Shown: positions 34,001 to 44,071, numbered from the stretch's first letter. The stretch is 64,000 nt of DNA from JAVWJP01 sp036638975 (GCA_036638975.1 JAVWJP010000003.1:1-64000), one strand, 5' to 3'. Translations and numbers: made by a program. Notes: a model not told the origin generated them from the sequence alone.

Positions 34001-34747
34001 TTATGTATTTTTAAAATATTCTTTAAGGTTGGCAAGCTGTGTGTACACAGAGGCATCTGTGCGTCCCTCCGGCGTGTCTACAATGCAGGTGCCGACAGGC
34101 TCGGTAACACCCATAACCTTTACCTTGGTATTGTCACTTTGCTTTAAAACCTGCGTAACCTTGTCTATAAGACCTGTCATGGTTTCGGCTATTTCAACTC
34201 GTATCCATTCGGCATTTTTTACCGAATTTACCGCCGCTTTTACAAGCGCTTCCATTTCGGTATCGTCGTTTTCTATGCGCTTATTAAGTATTCTCGCAGC
34301 TATCTCAAGTGCCAGCCAGCGCAGGTTTTCTTCGTACTCCGCTATAAACCCCGCCTGCTCACCCTCCATTTTGCTAATGGCAAGCTCTATGCCATTTATT
34401 GCATCATCTATTTCGGTCTTTTTGGTGTTCATGCCCTCTTCAAGACCGTCGTTATATGCCTTTTGCTTTATTATTACAGCTTCTTCTTCCGCCTGCATTA
34501 TTATATCGCGGCGTTTTATGTTGCCCTCGGCTATTGCCGCTTCTATAACTTTTTTAGCGTGCTGTGCAGCGTTTTCTGTTATTAGCTGCTGAGCCTCGGG
34601 GCTTTCATAATCGTAAATTACATCTTCGCCGTATTTTGCTATACCGCCCTCATCGCTGAGCTTTACAGCGTGAACAGGCGCCTGCTCGTGTACCATAAAA
34701 ACATCGTCTGAAAGCGAAATATTGCCGGATTGTACAACTTTAGGCAA
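34001..34747 (-). CDS. fliH: Flagellar export stator FliH
   Basis: A 248-residue protein with a Glu/Ala-rich coiled-coil centre (AAQHAKKVIEAAIAEGNIKR, EEAVIIKQKAYNDGLEEGMN) and the C-terminal FliH/V-ATPase-E domain (GTCIVDTPEGRTDASVYTQL). FliH regulates FliI. It begins with TTG at 34747, 8 nt inside fliG. Confidence 0.92.
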   Translation of the reverse strand: MPKVVQSGNISLSDDVFMVHEQAPVHAVKLSDEGGIAKYGEDVIYDYESPEAQQLITENAAQHAKKVIEAAIAEGNIKRRDIIMQAEEEAVIIKQKAYNDGLEEGMNTKKTEIDDAINGIELAISKMEGEQAGFIAEYEENLRWLALEIAARILNKRIENDDTEMEALVKAAVNSVKNAEWIRVEIAETMTGLIDKVTQVLKQSDNTKVKVMGVTEPVGTCIVDTPEGRTDASVYTQLANLKEYFKNT

Positions 34748-35756
34748 TTACTTCATCCTTTCCACCCTTAGAAATATCAAGCTCTCCCGCTTCTTCAAGC
34801 TTACGAATAACATCAACAATTGATTGCTGCGCTTTTTCAACATCACGCATTCTGACATTATGCAGGTACTCGATATCGCTTGAGATGCTCTCTTGCACAC
34901 GCTTTGACATATTGCGGAATATAGCCTGACTGACCTCGGCATTGCAGCTTTTAAGCGCAACAGCCAAATCCTTTGCATCAACCTCGCGTATAAAGCGCTG
35001 AATAGACATATCGTCGAGGTACACAATGTCCTCAAAGACAAACATAAGCTTGCGTATATCGTCTGCAAGAGCCGGGTCTTTTACGCCCAGTTCGTCGAAG
35101 ATGTGCTTTTCTGTTCCGCGGTCTACGCGGTTCATAATATCGGCTAAGTAGTTTACGCCGCCCAGCTCTACAAGGTCTACCGAGATTATAGAATCGAACT
35201 TTTTTTCAAGCGTTTTTTCAACTATCCCTATTACCTCCGGCGAGGCTCTGTCAAGATTTGCTATGCGCTCAATAATATCTATGCGGCGCTCCGGCGGCAG
35301 CTCTGCAATAATCTGAGAAGCTTGGTCGGCTCTTGCGTAAGAGAGTATAAGCGCTATAGTTTGCGGGTGCTCATTCTGCAAGACGCTTAAAAGGTTTTTA
35401 TAATCGGCCTTGCGGACAAAATCGAAAGCCTTTGTGCGCAGAGATTTACTGACGCGCTCCATGTACGAAACCGCCTGTTGTGTACCAAAAGCCTTTTCCA
35501 AAACATCGCGTGCATACTCAACTCCGCCCTCGGCAATAACCTTTTGAGTAACACATAGCCCGTAAAAATCATTTATAATATCTGTCATTTCGTCGGCCGG
35601 CAGACGGTCCAGCTTAGAAATCTCAAGTGAAAGCTGTTCTATTTCTTCTTCACGCAGATATTTGTAAACTCCGGAGGCCTGCTCGGTCCCCAAAGCAATT
35701 ACCACAGCGGCGGCACGCTCCATATTATTTGTGCCCTTTGTCATTCTCGAAGCCAT
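34740..35756 (-). CDS. fliG: Flagellar motor switch protein FliG
   Basis: A 338-residue rotor protein with three helical domains: MERAAAVVIALGTEQASGVY (FliF binding), NEHPQTIALILSYARADQAS with the EHPQ surface (FliM binding), and the C-terminal torque domain (MFVFEDIVYLDDMSIQRFIR, EVDAKDLAVALK). Charged residues for stator contact are present in the last domain. It starts 1 nt after the fliF stop. Confidence 0.97.
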   Translation of the reverse strand: MASRMTKGTNNMERAAAVVIALGTEQASGVYKYLREEEIEQLSLEISKLDRLPADEMTDIINDFYGLCVTQKVIAEGGVEYARDVLEKAFGTQQAVSYMERVSKSLRTKAFDFVRKADYKNLLSVLQNEHPQTIALILSYARADQASQIIAELPPERRIDIIERIANLDRASPEVIGIVEKTLEKKFDSIISVDLVELGGVNYLADIMNRVDRGTEKHIFDELGVKDPALADDIRKLMFVFEDIVYLDDMSIQRFIREVDAKDLAVALKSCNAEVSQAIFRNMSKRVQESISSDIEYLHNVRMRDVEKAQQSIVDVIRKLEEAGELDISKGGKDEVIA

Positions 35757-35757
35757 A

Positions 35758-37335
35758 TTATTCAGAATCCTCCTTTAACCATGCACGCAATAGGTTTGCT
35801 GTTATCTCGGGGTTGTTCTGTGCAAATTCGCGTACCTCATTGGTTATAGCATTATCCTGGCTGTTACTTTCGGCGTTTTCTTTAAGCTGGCGCTTGCGCT
35901 CCTCTAAATCCTTCTGCATATTCTGCCGCGCCTCCTGTAAGGCATTCTGCTCTGCAAGCAAAGCAGCCTGCTTGCGTTTTTTTGCTTTCCCGCGAAGCAT
36001 TGCAGTTACAACAATTAAAATTATAAGAATCGCCAATACAGCTATACCCGGGATAATCAGTTTTTTCAAATCGAACGGCACTGCCGCATCGGTAGCACCC
36101 GGTTTTTCTTCTGTAGGAGCAACTGTGATATTTTCTATAGCTATGCTTTCTTCCGGTATATTTGTTGCCTTAGAAATGCTCGAAAGCATAGACTGCCTTG
36201 TTACGTCATCAACAGGTATTTTAAGTGTTACCGACATACTTGCAGATTGCAGCGTGGCTTTATCGTTATTAACTTGCTCGGTTATGTAGCTGATAACGTA
36301 GTCGCGGCTGTCGGCTTGGCTTAATGCCTCGGCATTGAGGGTGCCGTCCTTGTTTAGATAAGTAGGTGTGTCAGTGTTGTCCTCTTCTCCGGCTACTCCG
36401 GCTGCAGGTGTCGTGCCTGTTTTATCTATAGCGGTGTCCTCATGCTGTAAAACACCGGCGTTATTTTTAGAATCGGGCGATGGCAGATATTCCTTCTTTT
36501 CGCTTAGCATTTTTTTATAATCCACAACTACGGTTGCCGAAACGCGAACGTCGTCGGGGTGAAACGCTATAGAAAGCACATTAAGCGCCTTGTTTACCAA
36601 ACGAGATTCTATTTGGCTTTCAAAATCGAGGTTACTGCCCATTCCGTCCATATCGTCATTTGTACCGTTTAGGCTTAGGTTTGATGCCGCATCTATAACC
36701 TTTACATCGTTAATCTCCATGCCTGTATTTGCCGACACAAGATATTTAATGCCGGAAACCTGCTCTTTTGATAATGTGTAACCCGGCTTTAGCATAACAG
36801 TAACACTGCCTGTGCTTTTTTGCTTGTTTTCTTCCCACACGCGGTTGCTCTCCTGCGGTATATTAAGCGTAACTATTGCGTTTTTTACGCCGTCAAACTG
36901 CCGCACGGTGTCTTGCAAACGGTTTTGTGCCTGCTGTACCTCTAGCACTCTTTTTTCGTAATCGGTGGTGGTAAGCCCCGCCCCTCCGTTAAAAATATCG
37001 TAGGGCAAAGGGTTAAGCGGGTAATGCTTCAGTGCCATTTTTGCCGTTGCAAAATCTATATCGTTACGGCGTACCATAACCTGCCCTTTTTCGCTAAGCT
37101 TTGCGCTTATATCAAGCTCCTGCAAAAGGCTGTATACCTCTTGGCTTTCCTCGGCTTCCATGGTTGGGTAGAGCACTACGTAGTTGTTCCCCGACAAATT
37201 AAGAAACAACGTCGAGCCTACGGCAAAAATAATTATTGCCGCGGCACCAAAGCCTATAATTTTTTTTACTTTTGGCGTTAAACCAACCCAGTATTCCTTG
37301 AGCTTTGCCAGCGCCTGCTTTACTTGCTCTCCCAT
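35758..37335 (-). CDS. fliF: Flagellar MS-ring protein FliF
   Basis: FliF forms the MS ring. The 525-residue product has two membrane helices (FGAAAIIIFAVGSTLFLNL near 30-50 and IPGIAVLAILIILIVVTAML near 425-445) that bracket the periplasmic-side ring-building domains: YPTMEAEESQEVYSLLQELD, QNRLQDTVRQFDGVKNAIV, YLVSANTGMEINDVKVIDA. The C-terminal tail (EFAQNNPEITANLLRAWL) binds FliG. Length normal. Confidence 0.97.
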   Translation of the reverse strand: MGEQVKQALAKLKEYWVGLTPKVKKIIGFGAAAIIIFAVGSTLFLNLSGNNYVVLYPTMEAEESQEVYSLLQELDISAKLSEKGQVMVRRNDIDFATAKMALKHYPLNPLPYDIFNGGAGLTTTDYEKRVLEVQQAQNRLQDTVRQFDGVKNAIVTLNIPQESNRVWEENKQKSTGSVTVMLKPGYTLSKEQVSGIKYLVSANTGMEINDVKVIDAASNLSLNGTNDDMDGMGSNLDFESQIESRLVNKALNVLSIAFHPDDVRVSATVVVDYKKMLSEKKEYLPSPDSKNNAGVLQHEDTAIDKTGTTPAAGVAGEEDNTDTPTYLNKDGTLNAEALSQADSRDYVISYITEQVNNDKATLQSASMSVTLKIPVDDVTRQSMLSSISKATNIPEESIAIENITVAPTEEKPGATDAAVPFDLKKLIIPGIAVLAILIILIVVTAMLRGKAKKRKQAALLAEQNALQEARQNMQKDLEERKRQLKENAESNSQDNAITNEVREFAQNNPEITANLLRAWLKEDSE

Positions 37336-37459
37336 TATTTTTTCTACACTTTCCTACGTTTTATCTTAAATTTGCCGCTACAAGGGGCGGCAACATCTTG
37401 CCTTTTAAAAAAGCCAAAGCCCCGAAAACGCACACGGCTTTTTTCAGGGTTAATCTGCT

Positions 37460-37768
37460 TTATATCTGCATTCTTAATATTTCGTTATAAACCGAGAGCA
37501 CCTTACCAGTAAGCCCCACAGCAACACTGGCAGCAGTTTCTGCCTTTGTGGCGTTAATTTGCATTGTGTGCAAATCGTCCATATTACCTAAGGCAACATT
37601 CATAGAGTCGCGTTGCGCCACTGCCTGTGTCGCCTCCATGTTTTTTAGTGCTCCTTTTAAAACGTCGGCAAAGGGGACACCCGAGGACAACCCTGCCTGC
37701 TGTTTTGGTGCACTAACTTCGCTTAAAGGCGAGAGCGGTTTTAATGGCGAAATAGGCACAATAAACAT
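37460..37768 (-). CDS. fliE: Flagellar rod/MS-ring adaptor FliE
   Basis: A 102-residue protein with FADVLKGALKNMEATQ, MDDLHTMQINATKAETAASV and the terminal GKVLSVYNEILRMQI, all typical of FliE. I start at ATG 37768 behind AAGAGGTGA; the frame continues 15 codons upstream into the promoter leader without similarity. A strong promoter lies just upstream, so fliE may begin a separately controlled unit. Confidence 0.93.
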   Translation of the reverse strand: MFIVPISPLKPLSPLSEVSAPKQQAGLSSGVPFADVLKGALKNMEATQAVAQRDSMNVALGNMDDLHTMQINATKAETAASVAVGLTGKVLSVYNEILRMQI

Positions 37769-37858
37769 ATACTGTTCACCTCTTATAATATTTTTTATTA
37801 AGAAAATCATCATATTATTATTTTTGTTATTCGCCTTTGATTATACTATCACACAATA

Positions 37859-37887
37859 AGTATAACGGTTTAGTCTAATCATGTCAA
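37859..37887 (-). promoter_or_regulatory. Strong sigma-A promoter before fliE
   Basis: TTGACA (37882-37887, - strand), 17 nt, TATACT (37859-37864). It lies in the 199-nt gap between flgC and fliE, about 90 nt before the fliE start. This is the best sigma-A match ahead of the long operon. Confidence 0.75.
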
Positions 37888-37967
37888 TATTTCTGTAAAT
37901 TTTGATTGCTTTTTGTGTATAATTAGTTAATATATTGGACATTTTGTAACATTTTAGGTTAATATAC

Positions 37968-38417
37968 TTATTTTCCTATTTCAAGTGCTCGCATTGTCAT
38001 TGATTTCATGGCATTTAGAACAGTAATATTTGCACTGTAAGCCGTTGTAGCAGCCATCATGTCCACCTGCTCCTCTGCTCTGTCAACATTTGGCATCATT
38101 ACATACCCGTTTGCGTCGGCATGAGGGTGATTGGGGTCGTAAACAGGCACAAAAGGCTCTTGGCTTTCGACAACCTTAGCTATTCTTACGCCTCCGCTCA
38201 CCTTAGAGGGCGAAACCCTGCGCAACTCGTTATTTAGCACATTTCTAAAAGAAGTAAGCCCGCGTTCTTCAAACACCACCTGCTTACGGCGGTAGGGCGT
38301 GCCCTCAGGTGTCATTGTAGTTGTTATATTTGCCATATTCTGCGCTATAGTATCCATGCGAAAGCGCTCTGCCGTAAGCGCCGAGCCTGTGATATCAAGT
38401 GAAGTTAAAAAAGCCAT
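37968..38417 (-). CDS. flgC: Flagellar rod protein FlgC
   Basis: A 149-residue proximal rod protein: SLDITGSALTAERFRMDTIA, QNMANITTTMTPEGTPYRRK and the C-terminal DMMAATTAYSANITVLNAMK. It follows flgB with a 20-nt gap. A 199-nt gap with a promoter separates it from fliE. Confidence 0.96.
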   Translation of the reverse strand: MAFLTSLDITGSALTAERFRMDTIAQNMANITTTMTPEGTPYRRKQVVFEERGLTSFRNVLNNELRRVSPSKVSGGVRIAKVVESQEPFVPVYDPNHPHADANGYVMMPNVDRAEEQVDMMAATTAYSANITVLNAMKSMTMRALEIGK

Positions 38418-38437
38418 ATTATTACCGCCTTTCTTTT

Positions 38438-38809
38438 TTATCTGCTTAACTGCGTAACTATATTTTTAATATTTGAATAGCTGCCTGTTATTTTTTGTGC
38501 AAGAGCAGCATACTGAACTTGCTCCTTCCACAACTCAAGCTGTTCTTTTTCCATAACCACATTGTTGCCGTCAACGCGCGCCTCAGTGCTTTTGTCCGCG
38601 CTTATTCTTGTGCGGAATGCCACTGTTTTATTGTTGTCGCTTGCGTTTTCGGGGTTCACACTGCGCAAAACCTGCTCGAAGGTAACCTGCTTTGCCTTGT
38701 AACCGGGTGTTTCGTAGTTAGCAATGTTGTCGGCAGTAACCTGCATTTTAAGCCACAACGCGTCCATTCCGCGCTCCATTGCCTGGTTAGGCAAGGTGTT
38801 AAAATTCAT
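38438..38809 (-). CDS. flgB: Flagellar rod protein FlgB
   Basis: A 123-residue rod protein: QAMERGMDALWLKMQVTADN, IANYETPGYKAKQVTFEQVL and a C-terminal helix around QYAALAQKITGSYSNIKNIV. It starts 16 nt after the sortase gene, in the same direction, so the adhesin and sortase likely share an mRNA with flgB and flgC. Confidence 0.95.
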   Translation of the reverse strand: MNFNTLPNQAMERGMDALWLKMQVTADNIANYETPGYKAKQVTFEQVLRSVNPENASDNNKTVAFRTRISADKSTEARVDGNNVVMEKEQLELWKEQVQYAALAQKITGSYSNIKNIVTQLSR

Positions 38810-38825
38810 ATTGCTCCTCCTTTTT

Positions 38826-39644
38826 TTACTTTTGTTTTAGCTTTTCGTTTACTTTAAGTACCGGCGGTGTTTCCGGCGCGCCCTCAGGCATAAGCCTTGC
38901 CATAACCACAAAGCGCCCCGTACCGTCGTTTTTGTATTTTACCGAACAGGTAGAAAGCGTAAGCAGCTTGTCTTCTCCGCTTATCTTAACACCATAATCG
39001 TACAGCGAAAGCCTTTGGGCATCTATAGCCAATGCCTTCACCTGTGACGGCTCTAAAAGCACATCAATATAATTAAAATCTGTGTCGGTATAAAAAACCG
39101 AAAATATCTGCCATGTCATTTTTTCATCAGCTGTTGTAAGATAAATATACGGTGTTTTCTCGGCAAATGCAAGCTCTGTAAAGCGGAACAGCTCTGAAAA
39201 TTTAGGCCCCTCCTTGTTGTCCTTGAGGTCGCTGTGTCCATATATCACCGTGTTCCCCGCAAAAACCTCTCGCTCACCAAGCTGACACTCATAATCGGCA
39301 AAGTAACAGCCGTAAATATCGTCTGATTTTTTTTCGTTTCGGCGCAAATAATACCAATTATCTATACTTTGCAGAACGCTGTCATTTATCTTTGTTCCGG
39401 GTATCATAAGCCACGCCACTGTGTCGTCATTCATCTTAGCTGCCGCAACTAAATTATCTACAATATCAGCCTGTATTTGCGGTTTTTCCTTCTCTCTTAC
39501 CGCTGCTGCCGCTGTACTGCTTTGAGAGCTTTCTGCTGCGGACGATGATGCCGCGGTGCTGCCGCCGCCCGCCATAAAGTAATATGCGGCAATACCTGCA
39601 ACACCCAGCATCAAGGTCACCAAAAGTGCTATTAATACCTTCAT
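38826..39644 (-). CDS. srtB: Class B sortase
   Basis: Sortases join surface proteins to the cell wall by transpeptidation. The 272-residue product starts with a membrane helix (KVLIALLVTLMLGVAGIAAY), then a Ser/Ala linker, then the sortase B fold. AWLMIPGTKINDSVLQ comes first, followed by the catalytic His in VIYGHSDLKD (near 138), the Cys in LLTLSTCSV (near 232) and the Arg in GRFVVMARL. The ATG at 39644 overlaps the stop of the adhesin gene (ATGA), so the two are coupled. With only one obvious substrate-like neighbour, it looks dedicated. It is immediately followed by flgB. Confidence 0.93.
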   Translation of the reverse strand: MKVLIALLVTLMLGVAGIAAYYFMAGGGSTAASSSAAESSQSSTAAAAVREKEKPQIQADIVDNLVAAAKMNDDTVAWLMIPGTKINDSVLQSIDNWYYLRRNEKKSDDIYGCYFADYECQLGEREVFAGNTVIYGHSDLKDNKEGPKFSELFRFTELAFAEKTPYIYLTTADEKMTWQIFSVFYTDTDFNYIDVLLEPSQVKALAIDAQRLSLYDYGVKISGEDKLLTLSTCSVKYKNDGTGRFVVMARLMPEGAPETPPVLKVNEKLKQK

Positions 39645-42600
39645 TCCCTGCACCACCCCTTACTTCCGGTGTTTGGGTTGGTTTTAGGCTCGCCTACCCA
39701 TTCTGCCACGCTTGCGCTGTAGCTCGTCGGTTCGCTTTCTTTGTTCTCAGAGCCTATAATGCGTTTTCTCGTAACCACATAGTCACTCATATGCGTAAGT
39801 ATTGTAGAAAATGTGCCTTTTACATTGGTTCGTATGTTTCCGTAATAATCTATTCTCTCGCGCTCATCATTATAATAGTTCCAGTAAAGCGTCTTGTTTT
39901 GGTACTCTCTGCCAAGGCTTAATGTAAGCTTAAAGGGTGCAGGCAGCTCTCCGTGATGCTTAAAGTAAACAAACACAAGCTCTAAGGCATCATTGCGGCT
40001 TTCCTCACTTACAATGTTTCTTATAGCATCTTCGTTAGGTGTTTCAAAAGAAACTGCCATGTCAAAGGTAGCTGTGTTCGGCACAAGCTCTTTTAAGTCC
40101 TTGCCGCGCATCTCAAAGCTGTAGTCGTTGCCCTTAAATATTATGCTCTTATCGGGGTAGCCTTTCATGGTGTTAATAACATCTGCCGCAACAATGTGAT
40201 ATTTTGTAATATCAATTATAATAGGGCTTGCCTGCTCGTAGTTTACCATCTCTGCGGTTATAGGTTTTAATTTGCCTTTTTTCTCGTCGTTCTTGCGGTA
40301 AATTACAACTGTATATATTTTAGGCTTGTCCCCTGAGGACGGAGTAACCTCAATTCTAAGCTCCATGGTGTCATCTGTAATGGAGGTGGAATAGCCGTCG
40401 TAATAGCGTTTAAGCTGACGCGAGCCGTTAAACACCTTGACAGTAGCGTTTTTATCCGCCGTCCTTGGCGTAATGCCAATCCAGTCTGCATCGTCCTTTA
40501 CATATGCCTCATAATCTACAATACCGGGTTTAAAACGGGGTGACAGCTCTCCGTTTTCCAGAACAAGAGAATCTAAGTCGGCATTTTTGCTTTTTACTAT
40601 ATAGTTTTCGTCCGATATTTTTATATTATAGGTTTTCTTTGTTTTGCCGTCCTCCGCCGTCACAATTATTGTAACAGAGCTTTTTAATTCTATAGAATTT
40701 ATAGGGCCGAAGGGTGTATTTGGTTTTGCAGACTTGCCGTTTATTTCCATAGTAGCGTATGTATCTACCGGCTTTGCCAGAACAGTATATACCTTTACGC
40801 CTTGCGGCAGCTTTGCCGTATAGGCTGTTGTCGACGGTGCAAATCTTGGCAAAAAGTCTTTGCTTTCGGGTATACTTAGGGTTTCCAGCCTGCATTCGGT
40901 GCTTGGGTTCTGCCGCGTTACATTAAGGATATATTCGCGGTTTTCTCCGTTTTCGGCAACCACCTTTACTTTAACAACCTCTGTTTTACCCGCTGTAAGC
41001 GGCACATTGACATACTTGCGGTTATCGCTTATCAGCATATTATTTACTTCGACACGGCTTAAATCTACCATTGTAGTAGGCTCTACATTTACAGAGCTTG
41101 TAACATACGGTACTTTTATGTCATATGTAAGCTGCTCTGTATTAAAAGTAAAGGTATCGACACCTTTATTGTCTTGGTCAGTTAAAAGCAATGTTTTAAG
41201 GCGCTTATCGGTGTTAGCCGGCTGACGCGAAAACTCTATACTATATAAATAGTACTTGTCTGCACCTGCGGCGGCGGCACTTGCGGGTTTTTCGCTTTCT
41301 GCGGTGGCATATACCCTAAAGGTGAACACGCTGGGGTACGAAGCCACAGGCACAGCCACAGTTCTAAAATCTACAGGAGTTTTGTTTTTTTGGTCATAGG
41401 CTTTGCTCTCGTGCTTTAGGTCGGCGGCATCGTAGACAATGGTTACCGTAGTTGCAAAGTCGTGCTGCGGCTTCGCCTTTATGCGAATTGTTTCCATAGA
41501 ATACGGGATATCCATATAATAGTCGCGTGTTTCGGGCTTAAACACAGCCTTGCCTTTAAAATCAAGCTTAGCATCTTTTTTATCAAATATATCTAAGCTT
41601 TCAAGCTTGTTGTTTTCGCTGGGGTCATCACGCGTTATACTTATAGTATATGGTGTTTTCATTGCCGTGTCCTCTGCCGTAACCATAACGGTCACCTTTG
41701 TGGGGGCAGGGTGTGTAAGAGGTATCCAGCCGGTTGTGCCAAAAAACATACCCTTTTGCGGCACAGGGTCCAGCGTCACCGTTGCAAAACGGTTAGTGGT
41801 CGTTGGCTCTACGCGCACACGTTTTACGCCGTAGGGAACCAAAAGAGAGTAATCTTGAGTGCCCTTTTTAAACTTGTCCTTAAGCAAATCCTCTGCCGCT
41901 GCACCCTCCTCGGTAAATACACCTAAGCCGCTAAGCGACGAATCTCTGTTAGCGGCAGCGCGGGTTACACTAAGCCTGTAGGTCTGTTCATTTCTGTCCT
42001 CGGCCAGCACAACAACTTCTATTTTTGTTACCTTGCCAACTTCAAGCGGAACATTCTTAATTACCGCATCTTTGCCGCCCGATTGCGGGGGCAGACCCGC
42101 TGTGGTTATTCTTATTGTGCTTGTTGCAACCGATTTGTTTACCGCAGAGCTTACGTCTATTGTTTTTGCCGCATAAGGCACTTCGTAAACAGGTGATTGG
42201 TACTCGGTTTTCTCGGGCGTAAAGCCGAAGCTAAGCGGGGGGTAATCGGACGGCAAGTCGCTGCTTTTTAAGGTGAAGCTTTTAAGCGTGGCATCGCTGT
42301 CCGGTGTACTGTCCTCCACCGTAATATTGCGCGAAATTATAGGTACATCAGGCGCGATAACCCCCGCATTGTTCTTGCGGTAAAAAGTAAATGTGAGCTT
42401 TGTGTTGGTGTTGCCTGTTTTGGCTCTTATTCGCAGCTCTGCAATACCCTCGCCCCTTTGGTCTTGGTTTTTTATTTCGGAACCAAAAACATACTCCGAG
42501 TTATCTCCACCCACATAAATACTTAAAGCGCTGGGGTCATCTGTAGTTATTTTTAAATATTCACAAGCCGCATTTTTTTCTCCCATATGCACAGCCGCTG

Positions 42601-44071
42601 TCATTTGGTAAGGTCCGCTTACTGCTGTAAAGCCCGCAATATGTGCGTCATAGACGTCCATTCGCGTTGGCATATTATTTATGTCGTTTGCATCTGCAGG
42701 CGGAATTGTTATCGGGGCTTCAACACTACCTGTCCACTTTTGCTTTAGCTGTACAAAAGCGGGCTTGCCTATGCCTTTTATTGTAACAGGCACGCTAACT
42801 ACGCTCTTGCCCGGTACAACACCGGCTTTACCGCTGTCATATGTAACCGTCGCTTCAAGCTTGCCCTTTACATCGTCAATGGGCGGTTTGCCTATATGCG
42901 CATTTTGTCCGTCACCTATATCATCAATTATATCCTTATATTTTGGGTCGTTTGGTTTCCACTCCCACTTTATCTTTGCAGAGGCATTGTTATAGCCTAT
43001 TTCTCTTGTAACCAGAGTAAAATCTTTTGTTATCCAGTCCTGCTCATCACCCTGTGCAAGCTTTATATAGTTTTTAGAGGTGCTTGTACCGCCTATATTA
43101 TCGGCAGTTTGGTTTGTAAAGTGCTGTGGTGTTACAACATTAAGCAAAAGGTCAGGCGAAGTAGGCATCAAAAACTTTATGACATATATCGTTCCTGCTG
43201 CTATTTTATAGCTCTGATCAGCTTCCATAACAGGCTTCCAGTTTTTTCCCGAACCCTTTGGTGAATCAACCCACTCTTTTACTATACTATGGCTCTGCTT
43301 AGGCTCCAGCTCAAGCACAAGTGAACGCACAATCTCGCCCGGCTTTGATACCTTTTGTGACAGCGTTACTTTAAGCGCCTTTACGCCGCCGGATTTTTTT
43401 TCAACTGTTACATCGTCATATGGTAAAAAAGTACCTGCGCCGCTACCCACTACTTCAAAAGACAATGAGTTTGAATTTGTTTCATCTGCCGTACATCTTA
43501 TTGTAATTTGGCTATCTATAGTTATAGCACTGTCTATAACACTTCTGACATCTGCTATGGCTTTGCCCGCAGGTTCCGTAAAATCTTTATCGCCCGTATC
43601 ACCCGGTTTATAGTTTGGGTTTGTCTGCGTAGTTTCTTGCCATGTTTCGGTTGCCTCGCCTTCTGCTATAGTTGCATATGCTACGCCCTTTATCTTATAT
43701 ATGGCTGTAGCGTCCGGTTTAGCAGGAGTTCCGCCCGCAGAGCCTGCATTCGCTGTAAAAGTACCGTTTAGCTGCCCGCTGCCCGGCTTTGTGTATTTTA
43801 TAAAGTTTTGGGTAGGGGTAAGCGGTTGTCCCGCTCTCTCGTAAACAACAAACGGAGGCTCTGCCATAATATAACCGTTTGGCAGTTTTATATCAACAGC
43901 CGTGTCGTTGCCCTCTATAACCTCAGCCTCGTGCTTTCCGTTTGCAAAGGTTATAGGTATGTTGGTGCTCACTACCGCCGCCTGCGCGGGCAGCGTAAAC
44001 GGTGCCGATAGCATTACCAGTACAGCCGCCATAAAGGCACAGGTTATTTTTTTAAACTTAATATGCTTCAT
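39641..44071 (-). CDS. Large secreted protein with cadherin-like repeats and a terminal NPNTG motif
   Basis: The 1476-residue product has a signal peptide (KKITCAFMAAVLVMLSAPFT, cleavage after QAA near 32) and a beta-rich region to about 580. Six cadherin-like beta-sandwich repeats follow, starting near 590, 709, 819, 954, 1057 and 1160. Each begins like DATLKSFTL, DSSLSGLGV or NKLESLDIF, with a later FxPxTxxY and an I(S/T)R ending. A C-terminal region follows. The last residues read TNPNTGSKGWCRE: a class B-type sorting motif, but with no hydrophobic helix or basic tail after it. The gene overlaps the sortase by 4 nt. It is probably a wall-bound adhesin or envelope protein. A sigma-D-like promoter upstream suggests expression with late flagellar genes. 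Confidence 0.85.
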   Translation of the reverse strand: MKHIKFKKITCAFMAAVLVMLSAPFTLPAQAAVVSTNIPITFANGKHEAEVIEGNDTAVDIKLPNGYIMAEPPFVVYERAGQPLTPTQNFIKYTKPGSGQLNGTFTANAGSAGGTPAKPDATAIYKIKGVAYATIAEGEATETWQETTQTNPNYKPGDTGDKDFTEPAGKAIADVRSVIDSAITIDSQITIRCTADETNSNSLSFEVVGSGAGTFLPYDDVTVEKKSGGVKALKVTLSQKVSKPGEIVRSLVLELEPKQSHSIVKEWVDSPKGSGKNWKPVMEADQSYKIAAGTIYVIKFLMPTSPDLLLNVVTPQHFTNQTADNIGGTSTSKNYIKLAQGDEQDWITKDFTLVTREIGYNNASAKIKWEWKPNDPKYKDIIDDIGDGQNAHIGKPPIDDVKGKLEATVTYDSGKAGVVPGKSVVSVPVTIKGIGKPAFVQLKQKWTGSVEAPITIPPADANDINNMPTRMDVYDAHIAGFTAVSGPYQMTAAVHMGEKNAACEYLKITTDDPSALSIYVGGDNSEYVFGSEIKNQDQRGEGIAELRIRAKTGNTNTKLTFTFYRKNNAGVIAPDVPIISRNITVEDSTPDSDATLKSFTLKSSDLPSDYPPLSFGFTPEKTEYQSPVYEVPYAAKTIDVSSAVNKSVATSTIRITTAGLPPQSGGKDAVIKNVPLEVGKVTKIEVVVLAEDRNEQTYRLSVTRAAANRDSSLSGLGVFTEEGAAAEDLLKDKFKKGTQDYSLLVPYGVKRVRVEPTTTNRFATVTLDPVPQKGMFFGTTGWIPLTHPAPTKVTVMVTAEDTAMKTPYTISITRDDPSENNKLESLDIFDKKDAKLDFKGKAVFKPETRDYYMDIPYSMETIRIKAKPQHDFATTVTIVYDAADLKHESKAYDQKNKTPVDFRTVAVPVASYPSVFTFRVYATAESEKPASAAAAGADKYYLYSIEFSRQPANTDKRLKTLLLTDQDNKGVDTFTFNTEQLTYDIKVPYVTSSVNVEPTTMVDLSRVEVNNMLISDNRKYVNVPLTAGKTEVVKVKVVAENGENREYILNVTRQNPSTECRLETLSIPESKDFLPRFAPSTTAYTAKLPQGVKVYTVLAKPVDTYATMEINGKSAKPNTPFGPINSIELKSSVTIIVTAEDGKTKKTYNIKISDENYIVKSKNADLDSLVLENGELSPRFKPGIVDYEAYVKDDADWIGITPRTADKNATVKVFNGSRQLKRYYDGYSTSITDDTMELRIEVTPSSGDKPKIYTVVIYRKNDEKKGKLKPITAEMVNYEQASPIIIDITKYHIVAADVINTMKGYPDKSIIFKGNDYSFEMRGKDLKELVPNTATFDMAVSFETPNEDAIRNIVSEESRNDALELVFVYFKHHGELPAPFKLTLSLGREYQNKTLYWNYYNDERERIDYYGNIRTNVKGTFSTILTHMSDYVVTRKRIIGSENKESEPTSYSASVAEWVGEPKTNPNTGSKGWCRE

